From Bemisia tabaci (lineage: Eukaryota > Arthropoda > Insecta > Hemiptera > Aleyrodidae), in the NCBI RefSeq assembly GCF_918797505.1, contig NC_092801.1:33866487-33930486 (forward strand): a stretch of 64,000 bases of DNA. Reading direction: 5' to 3'. This document shows, piece after piece, positions 32,320 through 43,760 of the stretch. Numbering within the stretch: position 1 is the stretch's first letter; the number at the start of each line of letters is the position of its first letter. Position numbers and translations under genes: made by a program. The notes under the pieces were generated by a model. It was not told the origin of the DNA, did not search any database, and saw only the letters and a program-made list of their open reading frames with translations.

Positions 32320-33100
32320 ACTTAAGTACCTTGAGTCAAAATTTCGAGTCGATCAGAGTGGTGCGCAACACCCAAGCACGCAATTTTCTAACCTCAAAAC
32401 GCCGAAATTGCCCATTTCGGCACCCATTATCACTCCGTGTGAAAAAATAAGAAGAGGTACATCCGATATTATTGTCCTACCTCATGAATTAGACACTTAA
32501 GTGCATTTAGTCAAAATTTCGTGTCGATCAGAGTGGTGCGCAACACCCAAGCACGCAATTTTCTAACCTCAAAACGCCGAAATTGCCCATTTCGGCACCC
32601 ATTATCACTCCGTGTGAAAAAATAAGAAGAGGTACATCCGATATTATTGTCCTACCTCATGAATTAGACACTTAAGTGCATTTAGTCAAAATTTCGTGTC
32701 GATCAGAGTGGTGCGCAACACCCAAGCACGCAATTTTCTAACCTCAAAACGCCCAAATTGCCCATTTCGGCACCCATTATCACTCCGTGTGAAAAAATAA
32801 GAAGAGATACATCCGATATTATTGTCCTACCTCATAAATTAGACACTTAAGTGCATTTAGTCAAAATTTCGTGTCGATCAGAGTGGTGCGCAACACCCAA
32901 GCACGCAATTTTCTAACCTCAAAACGGCCAAAATGCCTATTTCGGCACCCATTAACACTCCGTGTAAAAAAAAGAGAGGTGGGTACATTCGATTTTATAG
33001 TCCTACCTCATGAATTAGACACTTGAATACCTAGAGTCAAAATTTCGTGTTGATCAGAGTGATGCGCAACACCCGAACACGCCGCTTTCTAACCTGAAAC
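32320..33100. repeat. Tandem array of about 179-bp units in left arm
   Basis: Units contain GTCAAAATTTCGTGTCGATC, GTGGTGCGCAACACCCAAGC and CATTATCACTCCGTGTG. About five units in this arm, and inverted counterparts in the right arm at 34360-34916 and 36605-36960. Related, more diverged units occur at the edge near 32160. Confidence 0.88.
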
Positions 33101-33465
33101 CTCCCAAAATTCCCATTTTGGCATTCATTATCACTGTATGTCAGCCAAGATCCCGCTTGAAAATTGCATGATGCACATTTCAAAGTTTATTTTGGCACCC
33201 TGCCGCGTAGCAGACCCGGTCACTCAGGGAAACCTCTAAACTCCCAGGATATATATGACGGTAGGGAGGCTCGCTCATCCCCCACGAGGAAGCGTTTCCT
33301 CGTCCAAACTTCCATAATACGTAGCGGTGCAATGAGTACTGGCAAATTCAAGTCAATAAATTAACAAGAGGTTAGAAAGAATCCTAAAGTGAAAGGAAAA
33401 CACTTTTTCAGTAAAGAAACTTTGTTATGAGTGAAAGAAACGGGTTTTTTTTTAAATATAATTAA

Positions 33466-33981
33466 TATTTACAATTGTAGAGATGACAAAATTATTACTT
33501 AAGGTAAGACATGATATACAAATCGGAAAATAAACAAAAATCAGTGGCAAGAAATAAAGACGAGTGATCAATGGTTTTAAGTTGCTCCATTTTGCTGGTG
33601 TCAATCGCAATTTTGCGTTTGAATTTACAGGATAGATTTTTTTTAAGAAGCACGAGATAAATTTGACCTAATTTGGTGGGTATTTGGTATGATTTCTTCT
33701 TGGCAAAGAAGGTTCATTTTAACAGACTTTGTCAACAAAAACTTGCTCATTACAATATTTTTTGTTTACCTCTGAAACAATGTGTACGTATATTAGGTTA
33801 AAACAAAAACAAAAAACAAATTGAAGGTGTGGTTTCTTTTTTTTTTTTTTTTGAAGTGTGTCAGACTTCACGTGGTGTGTCTGGGGATTCATGAAGGGAA
33901 TCCCTCTGGGCGAGCTGAAGGGTATACTGAGGCCAATGCTAGACCACGGTAAATACGACTATACATATAGTCGTATTTACC
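33466..33981. other. Loop of the 5.7-kb foldback
   Basis: AT-rich sequence without a credible ORF. It ends in a small perfect hairpin, CGGTAAATACGACTATA then complement, at about 33948-33983. Confidence 0.55.
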
Positions 33982-34916
33982 GTTTTATATTAATTATATT
34001 TAAAAAAAAAACCCGTTTCTTTCACTCATAACAAAGTTTCTTTACTGAAAAAGTGATTTCCTTTCACTTTAGGATTCTTTCTAACCTCTTGTTAATTTAT
34101 TGACTTGAATTTGCCAGTACTCATTGCACCGCTACGTATTATGGAAGTTTGGACGAGGAAACGCTTCCTCGTGGGGGATGAGCGAGCCTCCCTACCGTCA
34201 TATATATCCTGGGAGTTTAGAGGTTTCCCTGAGTGACCGGGTCTGCTACGCGGCAGGGTGCCAAAATAAACTTTGAAATGTGCATCATGCAATTTTCAAG
34301 CGGGATCTTGGCTGACATACAGTGATAATGAATGCCAAAATGGGAATTTTGGGAGGTTTCAGGTTAGAAAGCGGCGTGTTCGGGTGTTGCGCATCACTCT
34401 GATCAACACGAAATTTTGACTCTAGGTATTCAAGTGTCTAATTCATGAGGTAGGACTATAAAATCGAATGTACCACCTCTCTTTTTTTTACACGGAGTGT
34501 TAATGGGTGCCGAAATAGGCATTTTGGCCGTTTTGAGGTTAGAAAATTGCGTGCTTGGGTGTTGCGCACCACTCTGATCGACACGAAATTTTGACTAAAT
34601 GCACTTAAGTGTCTAATTTATGAGGTAGGACAATAATATCGGATGTATCTCTTCTTATTTTTTCACACGGAGTGATAATGGGTGCCGAAATGGGCAATTT
34701 GGGCGTTTTGAGGTTAGAAAATTGCGTGCTTGGGTGTTGCGCACCACTCTGATCGACACGAAATTTTGACTAAATGCACTTAAGTGTCTAATTCATGAGG
34801 TAGGACAATAATATCGGATGTACCTCTTCTTATTTTTTCACACGGAGTGATAATGGGTGCCGAAATGGGCAATTTCGGCGTTTTGAGGTTAGAAAATTGC
34901 GTGCTTGGGTGTTGCG

Positions 34917-36604
34917 GAGTGAACAGATTGGCCCAGATATTCCGGACCACATTTCACCAAAAACTGCTGTTTGTCAAACCGCCGTCAACACCTACCAAGC
35001 GGCGAGTAGGCCTTCGGCCGTGCTCGGCAATCTTCGTAGCCAATCAGGTTGCCGCTCGCCGCCCGTAATCTCGAAGATGGTTCGGCTCCCACACCACCCT
35101 CCTACACTTTTCAAATTTTGGCATTCGGTCTGATTCTCTTTTCCTCTTTTCCGTAATTAATAACAATAAAAAATTCATTTAGTCATTTCTTAGCGGCACC
35201 TTGTCCAATTTGTGCCTAGAGCCTCTACAACTTTGCAAGTTTGGACGTTACCTTTTGAACATTTCATCCCTTCCCTTTGAATACAAATACACTTCACACA
35301 CATCACACGGGACTTTTATCTGCATATTATTTACTTGGCTTTATTCGCAAAGGATCTTATAAGAAGTAAATTCTTTCGATAACTTATTGGGGATGGTCAA
35401 GTTACCAATTAGAGCCCACCATTCCATGCCATTATTACAGGACAAGGTTTCTTACCTATAATTTGATGGGCACAGTGAGAATAATAGATAACCACAGTAA
35501 TTTGATCCGTGCCTTAAAAAATGAGCTGCTGGTGGCAGAACCATCTTGGTGATGTTCATTAGGAATTTTAGACCTTATTCTATTTTTCAGCAGACGAACC
35601 TCACATGTTTACTTGTAAAGTCTTGCTTCATTTTCCTTGAGTTCTATTTAGTTTAATGCCAAACAACAAGAAAATTCATGGAGAAACATGCCTTAAAGGT
35701 GATAGTTCCCCCTTATACTTACTGTCAGAGTTCCGATGGAAAAAATTTTGTTGTCATAGGTAAATACGGTTTCCATTGCTTCTTCAGCTGCTAATAGACA
35801 ACTATGCAGGTTTGCTGGAGAAGTTGGTGACTGCTAGGATTGTTAATTGGTATCTCCGAAGTCTGGCTGTTATAGCTACTTTTGAAGCATTGGCTTCAGC
35901 GCAACGCAAAACCAGAACCTTGGAGAGACCAGAGAACATCCATAAGAAAGTAAGTGAGGAGCAAGGTACCTGTCATTGTGCGTCCATCTAGTTTTCACAA
36001 CTACCGTTACTAGAGATTTAGGATTCAGATTTGCACATCAACCAATAAGTTTTTCACCCCATCATTTTGGGATAGAGGCTGCCATGCAAGGCGCAGCCAG
36101 GTAGTCCAATGCTCATGCCACTCAATCAACACAAATATTATCCTAACTTACTGCAAAATGGCTTGTTTCTTCTCTAACAATGGAACCGGTAAATGTTACT
36201 TTAGACGCGCAGGAAACTTCTTTGGTCGAGATGAAGAAAAGAAACGTAAATGAAGAAATGAGTCCGGAACATCTCGACCAGGTACAGGCCGCTTTGTTTA
36301 CGTTAGGAGTCCGGAGTATCTCGCTGCAATTTCACTTGAAACCACAATGAACAGATCAACGCGGTAACTGATATCTGATTTTACGAAATGGATAGATGGA
36401 TGCGGACAAAAGTTCTTTCGTCGAGGTGAAGAAACGATAACGCTGAGAAAATTAGTCTGGAACATCTCGACCGCTTCGCTTTGTTTATGTCCGGACTATG
36501 TCGCCGTTTGTTTGTTTACATTAGGAGCGAGTTTGACACCGATGACAGCTTTTGGTCTTTGATGAGAATTTGGTCTGGAATATCTGGGCCAAACGCAAAA
36601 ACCG
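34917..36604. mobile_element. 1.7-kb transposon nested in the foldback right arm
   Basis: GTGTTGCG flanks it on both sides (34909-34916, 36605-36612; the preceding G also matches), an 8 or 9 bp duplication splitting a 179-bp repeat unit. Near the left end TTGGCCCAGATATTCCGGAC, and near the right end the complement of TTGGCCCAGATATTCCAGAC, form subterminal inverted repeats. Related motifs (GTCCGGAACATCTCGACC) recur at about 36270, 36457 and 36571. Such duplications and subterminal repeats fit hAT- or P-type elements. It contains a clean exon-like frame at 35788-35949. Confidence 0.75.
35788..35949 (+). CDS. 54-codon internal exon inside the nested transposon
   Basis: Preceded by a pyrimidine-rich acceptor (CCATTGCTTCTTCAG) and ending at a consensus donor (AAGAAA|GTAAGT). 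The frame reads LLIDNYAGLLEKLVTARIVN, then WYLRSLAVIATFEALASAQR, ending PENIHKK. Both boundaries are phase 0. It could be one exon of the element's own protein, or a captured host exon. I do not recognise the family and see no partner exon with confidence. Confidence 0.4.
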
Positions 36605-37567
36605 GTGTTGCGCACCACTCCGATCGACACGAAATTTTGACTAAATGCACTTAAGTGTCTAATTCATGAGGTAGGACAATAATATTGGATGTACCTCTTC
36701 TTATTTTTTCACACGGAGTGATAATGGGTGCCGAAATGGGCAATTTGGGCGTTTTGAGGTTAGAAATCGGCGCGTTCGGTTGTTGCGCACCACTCTAATC
36801 GACTCGAAATTTTGACTAAATGCACTTAAGTGGATCACTTAAGTGGATCACTTAAGAGGTGAGACAATAAAACCGAATATTTCTCCTACATTTCTCCACG
36901 CCTAGTCATCAAAGGAGGCTAATGGTGGCATTTAGGCCGTTTTGAGGTTAGAAAATTGCGTTTTTAAGTATGGCGCACCACTCCGATCAACACGAAATTT
37001 TTCCTGTCTCTTATTGGATGTATAAATTAAGAAAAGAGACAATTTTTGTTTGTGTGCATGTTTCCATACGCCACCTAGCCGCGAAAAAAAGGAAAAAAAT
37101 GATTTTTTCAAAAATTTTACGAATTTTTTTAGGGGCTAAAATATTATCCGATGATAATGAATTTTTTCCTACAAAAACTAAGCTAATTGATGTAGATTCT
37201 GACAAATTTTGGTTCAATTCTATCGAAAATTGCGAAAGTTATGAGGAAATGACGTTAGCATAGTCAAAAATAGCCCAAAAAAGCGGTTTTTGGGGGTCTG
37301 AGGGGGGGCGGAGGGGGTTGGGGGGCTAAAACCCCCATAAACCTAAGTTTTAGGACCCCCTTGATGACTTAAAATGGTTAAAATAAAAATCCATTCACAA
37401 GGGCATTTTGACATGCTTATCCCGGGATACCCTTTTTTAAAATTAAAGTGTCCGCAAAAAACCAACGCGAAACACGCATTCTCCGTAAGGCAGCGGCAGC
37501 GTACTGGAGCCCCAAACACGCTCTAACCCCCGCTCAGTCCATCATGGAGCGACCGAGAAAACGGTGA

Positions 37568-37858
37568 CCGCGCGCAAGCACGGCGTATAACTGGGACTCC
37601 TGGGATTCAGATCCGGTAGACTGGATCGATTTCGAGCTTCTTCGTGCTCTGGCTATGGTCGGTGCGGACCTGTATAGGGAGAGAGAGGTAGTTGTGGAGC
37701 TGCCCCCCGATCCATCAGTCCGGGTGGAAGCCATCCAACAAATGGTGGTGGGCTTGCACCTTTGGGCTTGCATCGGGGAAGGCTCCACCTTCCGGGACTC
37801 CCTTGCAGCCACCGTCTTCTGGCGGTGGACTTCGAGCTACGCTAGGAGTCTCATCTGA
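37568..37858 (+). CDS. Hypothetical ORF, GC-rich
   Basis: Open from 37568 to a TGA at 37856-37858, first ATG 37655. Before the ATG it reads YNWDSWDSDPVDWIDFELLR, then MVGADLYREREVVVELPPDP and the hydrophobic VGLHLWACIGEG. GC and codon use are well above the surroundings and match the next ORF at 37939, so they may be parts of one gene or element. The family is not recognised. An ATG GAG CGA CCG start upstream (37543) is out of frame. Confidence 0.35.
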   Translation, partial: PRASTAYNWDSWDSDPVDWIDFELLRALAMVGADLYREREVVVELPPDPSVRVEAIQQMVVGLHLWACIGEGSTFRDSLAATVFWRWTSSYARSLI

Positions 37859-37938
37859 AAGACTACCGGATTTATTGCACGGCAAGTAGTAGTGAAGAGA
37901 GTAATAGTTCAGACCAATACTTCGGTTGCTGATTTTAG

Positions 37939-38724
37939 ATGTATGAAAACATCATTCAATCTCAGTCTGAAAACACACACAGTGCTCCTGTGTTCCGGTT
38001 CATTATGGGTTGCCACCGTGGGCGGAGACGCGGTATTCTCTCATCACCCGCAGAGCTACGCACCTACTACGAGAAGCTAGCGCCTTCCGGTGGCTTCGCG
38101 CTACCTAGCCTCCCGACAGACCCGAATCTGAAAGCCCAGCAGTGGGCTCCTCCTGAGAACTTGGACATTCCCCCAGACGAAGTATGGGATTTTCTTAAGA
38201 ACCTGGCGGACGAATTTGCAGTGGAAATAGAAGACGCTGATCTCTGGCAACTCATCAGATGGTTCAATCCAGGCAGTCTCATCTTCGGCCCTCGAGATGT
38301 CATCGATGATGGCTCTAGCGACGAAGACTCAGCAGACGGAGAGGACGAGCCCCCAGACGACTTCCCAGGAGAGGATCCACCTTTAGATGGCACTCCATCC
38401 TCAGCCGAGGAAATAGGCTCGGAGCCTGAAGAGGACGTCGACGAAATCATAGAAGACTACTCTCCCCCACGTTGTAGAGCAGCCTTCAGGCCTCGATTTC
38501 TCAAGTCGTTCCGGACTGGAAAGATTGTCTCAAACAAGACCCCCTTTCTCGACACGCTCTCCTCGGGGATCTCCCTGCCGCCCCCGAAAAACGCAACCGG
38601 AGAAAGACATATCACAAAGCTAACTCCGCTCCTTCAGGAAGCTTTGGATGAGTTGCAAAGTTGCGGGAATCATGCAGTGGCAGGTGCCATCAGAGCTGGA
38701 AGTTTCCAACCGCTGATGCCATGA
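37939..38724 (+). CDS. Hypothetical acidic 261-residue protein
   Basis: ATG 37939, directly after an acceptor-like TTGCTGATTTTAG, or the internal ATG reading MGCHRGRRRGILSSP; stop at 38722-38724. The N-terminal third includes WAPPENLDIPPDEVWDFLKN and ADEFAVEIEDADLWQLIRWF. The middle is strongly acidic (DGSSDEDSADGEDEPPDD, PEEDVDEIIEDY). The end is mixed (KLTPLLQEALDELQSCGNHA). No catalytic motif, membrane segment or zinc knuckle is visible. Uniform codon use over 261 residues makes chance unlikely. It could be a gag-like or other transposon protein, or a host exon. Confidence 0.5.
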   Translation: MYENIIQSQSENTHSAPVFRFIMGCHRGRRRGILSSPAELRTYYEKLAPSGGFALPSLPTDPNLKAQQWAPPENLDIPPDEVWDFLKNLADEFAVEIEDADLWQLIRWFNPGSLIFGPRDVIDDGSSDEDSADGEDEPPDDFPGEDPPLDGTPSSAEEIGSEPEEDVDEIIEDYSPPRCRAAFRPRFLKSFRTGKIVSNKTPFLDTLSSGISLPPPKNATGERHITKLTPLLQEALDELQSCGNHAVAGAIRAGSFQPLMP

Positions 38725-38838
38725 TACGGGGATAAAATACGCGTAGTTATTATCGCCTTCTCGGACAGTTTTTTTCCACGCCAAATCGTTGCTATCATCG
38801 CGAAATTTCTGAATTTGTACATCTCATTTTTGTTTCAG

Positions 38839-38953
38839 GCCCATCGTTTCCAGGTCAAAGGATGAAAGGAGCGAACTTGTCATTCCATGCATAGGAATCC
38901 ACACCCCACACTTCGCGGTAGTGCCGAGGGAAGACCAAAAATTTTCTTCCTGA
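38839..38953 (+). CDS. Exon-like frame after a TTTTTGTTTCAG acceptor
   Basis: Reading in phase 1 after the acceptor gives PIVSRSKDERSELVIPCIGI and then HTPHFAVVPREDQKFSS before TGA. It follows the 261-residue ORF in the same orientation and could be its terminal exon, but no convincing donor is seen upstream. A second overlapping frame (38887-39120) is also open. Confidence 0.25.
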
Positions 38954-40600
38954 AAAATGTTGCCATTGAGCGTGTGAGGTTCAGCTCATTCGGAAATTCC
39001 GAAGATACGAGCTTGGTCAAATTGGACTTCTTTAAATCGAACTTTCATTCAGCCCTTGACAGGGCTACAGCCGATGCTATGCCGTCAGACGCTTCCGGCT
39101 CAATGCACCCTCCGTCGTAATTGAGGGGGATAGCGTTTTTCAGTAAATCCTTGAAGCCTAAAGTGATTTCTGCCGTTATTGAGTGTTTATATTTTGTAAG
39201 TCAAAATAGCATATGGTGAAATTTTACTGTTGCTGAATAAATAAATTTTTTTAAAAACAAGGTTTCCGATTGAGTTCCTCCCGGAAGGCGACGGCGTGGA
39301 CGTCCTGTGAAAGGTTGGCGACAAGGGGTGGAGAAGGAGATCAGAAGGTGCCAATTGCCTGATGGTCTCTGGGAGGAAAGGGGGCAATGGCGATAGAGCG
39401 TCGCAGAGCGCGAGGCGGCGCTGTGAAAGCGACTTAAAGTATGTGTGGAAAAATAAAAAAAATAAAAAATCGAATTTTTCTGGATGAGCATTTCTTCGGT
39501 TTAGTACCCACATGTCTTTGCGCCACCTGAACTCATTTACGGATTGAAATAGGTTTATTCTTGTTAAATCTGTCTAAATGGCAGATATGCGAGACAAGAT
39601 CTAGAAAGAAAAGGGGAAAACACTATTTTACCTTTGAAAGGCTAAAAATCTGTCCTTGGAATAGAAAAATGAACGCCAAGCCGTGTCGATACTCTCGACG
39701 TAAAGCCTCGTGGGCTGGCGGTGGTTTCAAAAAAGCTGCAAGTGCGCAAAAACAGACGAGCGCATGACGTTCACCTCTCGCAGTTGCTGGGCGCGGGGGA
39801 GAAGGGAAATAGGTGAGCCTCTCGAACATTGCAGGCTTACAAAGCACATAGATCCAGGCTGCCTCCAAAATTGGGTAAGAACCGAAACAATAATGGTTAC
39901 CCAAGGAGTTGTGTAACCATTATTGTTTCGATTCGGTTCCTATTCGGTTCTTCCCTGATGAAAATTCTAAGATACACGAGTTTAAAGTCACGTATCGAAG
40001 TAGATCCATGCAAATTAGTGGACTTGGAAGGTATTTGCACGCAGGGTGGCATGAAACGTAAGAAAGAAATGAAACTTGGGAAGTATCGGTGAAATATTTC
40101 ATGAGATTTGACGAAGCTGGCAAATATTTCGTATTATTCGGGACTACAGTACCGCAACCCGCACCCAAACACACACAAATAGGAATAAGTCACAATTATT
40201 ATTACATTTTGCGAGACGTAAAGAGGAGCCAGTATTTTGCAATAACTTATTTCTCGAATTTCAAGAGATATTTCACGTGAAAGTTCAAAATTTGATTTAT
40301 GGCACGATCCTCCAAGAGGCCACAAACATCGATTTTGAGCAGTGTTCTTAGAGGATGGAGACATGAAACGGCCGTTTCATGAAATATTGTCTAGTACTAC
40401 AGAATTAAAAGTTCCGCAGTGAAAAGTGCTTTCCGTTGGGCCTGATCCTGCCCGGAAACTTGATTAAACCATGAGTCAATCGAAGCTGTCCTCTGTTGAC
40501 CTTTCCATTCTATAATTTAGCGGCAGCGGTAAGCCTCAGACCTACACGTACGCAGCCGTGCTAAGGAAAAACGCCGTATGAACATTCGATTATAGCAAAA
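38954..40600. other. No recognised gene
   Basis: Holds repeats of the type TTTCACGTGAAATATTTCATG (about 40080-40290), related to sequence at 2800-2900, and a short inverted repeat near 39880-39930 (GGTTACCCAAGG...GTAACC). ORFs of 60-108 codons overlap each other on both strands and are not convincing. Confidence 0.4.
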
Positions 40601-40604
40601 TTTC

Positions 40605-41230
40605 CCTCGATGAAAAAGTTATTCCTGAGGGAAGATATGCATATTTCCACTCCAAATTGTCAGATATTTTGGACTGAATTGCCTAAGAAATTGTCAGAAA
40701 AATTGGAAGAGCAAAAATTTCAACTTTTGCAATTGATTCGTAACTTATTAAAGGAATTTAGGCAACGCCTGATAGTTCATACGCCGTTTTTCCTTCGAAC
40801 GGCAGTACAGCGTAGACGCCTCACGCGACTCCAAAGTACGGCTCTTTGCACCGGAGAAAAATCGTGTCCTCGTCAGTCAGTAGTCAAATCGAAGTTAAAA
40901 GAGTAACATAATAAAAGGACAGATTTCTATCAAACGGAACTAAGTGCATTAAGACGTGAGCCATGAGACCCATAAGAATACATGCATAACAGGGCTCACG
41001 TCATAATACACATAGTTCTGTTTGACAGAAATACGTTCAAACGTGAATCGGGAAGTGCGAAAACCGCTAATGTCCATTTTTCCAGCCCCCAGTTTTTTTG
41101 AGTTCATAATCCTTTGAAGAGATGATACAACCATAAAAGTGATGAAAGAGCTCGTTTTGGGATCAAGGTAACCCGAAGGCGAGTGTTAACGCCACTTTCG
41201 TGGTTGCGTCCAACTCCGGAAAGTAATATT
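40605..41230. other. No gene; small inverted repeat
   Basis: ATCAAACGGAACTAAGTG...GACGTGAGCC near 40930-40965 is followed by its inverted counterpart near 40990-41025, forming an imperfect hairpin of about 100 bp. A 98-codon ORF at 40610 has no recognisable motif. Confidence 0.4.
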
Positions 41231-41236
41231 CACTCC

Positions 41237-41463
41237 ACTGGAGAAAAAAACACATTGGATCTAGAGTCCAGACTTTTGAAAACATTGACAAGCAAAATGA
41301 CTCTTGGTTCAATCAGATCTAAGCTTAAATCAAAAGGAAATCCGCTCAAATTAAGAGGCTTGGTTCTTGATTTAAGCTTAAATCTGATTGAATCAAGAGT
41401 ATTTTTCCTTGTCGATGTTTTTTAAAGTCTGGAATCTAGATCCAATGCGGTTTTTTTCCAGTG
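41237..41463. mobile_element. CACTGG miniature element, full length with TC duplication
   Basis: CACTGGAGAAAAAAAC to TTTTTTTCCAGTG, 227 bp, flanked by TC on both sides (41235-41236, 41464-41465). Further inverted copies of host sequence surround it: CGGGAAGTGCGAAAACCGC near 41050 and the complement near 41500. Confidence 0.85.
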
Positions 41464-41519
41464 TCAAAAAACTAAATACTGGAAAAATGGACATCAGCGG
41501 TTTTCGCACGTCCCGATTC

Positions 41520-43700
41520 AAATAGTCACGGACAAATTTTTTTACTAAAAAAAAAACATGATAATGACATAAAAGTGAGAGATTTGAGGATTACCTGCTA
41601 TTTTGTAGTCGGGATTGCATTGTAACGGCTCCAAAATGAATCACAGTACATGACGCTCCATAGAATTACGAACGCAGGATGAACTTCTTCGAACGCAGGA
41701 ACTAAACGTCGATCAAACTCCCGGGCATCAATAATTTCGAGATTCGTCTTCTTTGCTTCTTGCTTGGCATCGTCTTTGCACTAAAAACTGATTATTTCAC
41801 CACGCGGTCTGGTTTTCGTAACGTTCAGGTATACCTCCTCAACAATCAATTTCGTGCGTGAATTGAGAGGGCAAGATTTTTCTCACTGTCCTTGAAGCGA
41901 GGCCAAGTTTAAAAAAGTATAACTCGAAAAGAGAAAGTTCGAGTTTTAGGATAATGAAGAAAGTTTTAAGTTGTTTCACTGCCGTAAACAGAAGTTTATG
42001 AAACTTCCCGTCGAATTAGGGGTCAACCAATGCGTAAAGCTGGAAGAAAAAGACTGTTGAGGCTTCGATGTGTGTATCCGCCGCAATGATCAAAAGTTTG
42101 GACACTCAACTGGATTACATTTTGCAATAAGGAACCACTATTTCTAGCCCATTTTAAAAACAACATGAGTGCCATTGGTTTCCCTATACAGATGTGTGCT
42201 TTTATAGGAGAGCCAGAGAGAGTGGTTCTTTATTGCAAAATGTAATCAAACTATTCGAAGTAGTTTGGAAAAGAGTTCACCCGCCTCAACACCATGAGCT
42301 TCGGGATGCGTTGGAATTTGCGCGTCTCGAAGTTCACGTGGAGACTCAGTTAGGTCGTTTTTGCCACACTGAGTTCAATCATACTTAGAGCAGTCTCGTG
42401 CGGTGGCCAGTATTTCCCTGCTTTGGGTATCTTTGTTGTTCTGATAATGGAAGCTCCTTCGCTTATTAACACACATAGATATATAAATCGAACCCTAACC
42501 TTGGACACTCTCTAAACCCCAAATCAGTGATTGGCTAGCCCTTCACTGTGCGGGATTTCTCGGAAATAACTAGATCTGACAAGGATTGGTCAAGGACGAG
42601 ATTTTAAGTGCAATGACAAGTATGAATCATATTTTCAGAAGTTGGGCATGAAAAGTGCCGTGCAATAGGCGAAAAACATTATAGCCTTTCATTAAATTTT
42701 GCTTTTAATGTTTCATGTCGAAAATATGATTGAATTTCTTCAATCGAATTCATCAAATTTCAATCGAATCAATTGAACTCATTTTTTTTAGAAGAAAGGT
42801 TTTACATAAAATTACCAGGATTTATTTGTCATAAAAAAGTGCAACCCTGATCAAGAAACAACTATTTCTGGCGCACTAGAAGAAAAATGAATGTAATAGC
42901 TGGTTTCCCTGCAGGGATAGCTGATTTTATTGCCAGGAATAGACGTTCCAGCACAGTAATCACGTAGGGTAGGAGTTGACACCGCTTGTTAGCTAAAAAT
43001 AATTTCACTTTTTACGGGACCCGTAAAATATAATTATTCAAGTAAGAATATCGATTTTCGTAAAGGATGAGTTATTAAACGGGAATCATCGACTGAGAAT
43101 ACGTGGTTTTGGCTGAAAAATCATTTTTCTGACGAGGAAAAAGTTAATCGACCGTTGAAGTCTGATTTTTAAACTTAGAGAGAACTCAACTCAAATCGAC
43201 TGTCACGCACAGCTCAGCATAAAAAGATTCGAATCCGCTAAAAAAGTAGTCATTCGCTCCATTACAGAAACGTGAGTCGACCTTGATATGTTCAGTGCCT
43301 CTTGCAGACTTTAAAAAAATCCATCTCCCGCTCATTTTTACGTTGCCCAGGAAAAATGCATATCATTGAGCACGAATGGCGGTTTTGCGATGAGAAATTC
43401 ATAGATGGAAGACTACACTCCGTTTATTATTTGTCCAACACGTGACGGCAAAGGCATGTAGAATTGCAAGATTGGATGGCTGAAACGCCTGAAGGGGAGA
43501 GAAGTTCTCTACGGTAGAATTCATCGATATGTGACCAGGAGAACTAATTATGAGATCGTTCTTTTCGTCCGTGTCCGAGTTTTGGACCGTGGAAATGAAA
43601 GTCCTGAGGAAAATAGCAGGCTTTACGCTCCGAGACAGGCAGACAAGCTAGTCTAACCTCGTTTCAGTCTTTGCATGTTTTTGCCGAATATTTGGCCGTA
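41520..43700. other. No recognised gene; one short foldback
   Basis: GGATTACATTTTGCAATAAG (about 42112) and its complement near 42232-42251 bound a 140-bp foldback. The rest is AT-rich and without credible ORFs. I found no piggyBac-like left end here. Confidence 0.45.
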
Positions 43701-43760
43701 TTTGGTGTGACTTTTTGAGTGTCTACTGGCTTTGTGTGTCAATCGTTTTACTGTTTTGAA

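Larger units (their letters stand above)
31733..37432. mobile_element. Second AAA/TTT-flanked foldback transposon (Spy-like), 5.7 kb
   Basis: Ends GGGTATCCCGGGATAAGC and complement, identical for at least 42 bases. Flanks are AAA (31730-31732) and TTT (37433-37435). The arms (31733 to about 33465, and about 33982 to 37432) contain inverted copies of a tandem array of about 179-bp units. The right arm is interrupted by a 1.7-kb insertion (34917-36604). Without that insertion the element is about 4.0 kb. There is no transposase in arms or in the roughly 0.5-kb loop. The same GGG...CCC ends and AAA|...|TTT context as the element at 13298 suggest the same mechanism. No empty site is available. 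Confidence 0.7.

Noticed and set aside
33164..33364. 66-codon ORF repeated on the minus strand at 34092-34292
   Set aside because: Mirror-image copies in the foldback arms, with no motif.
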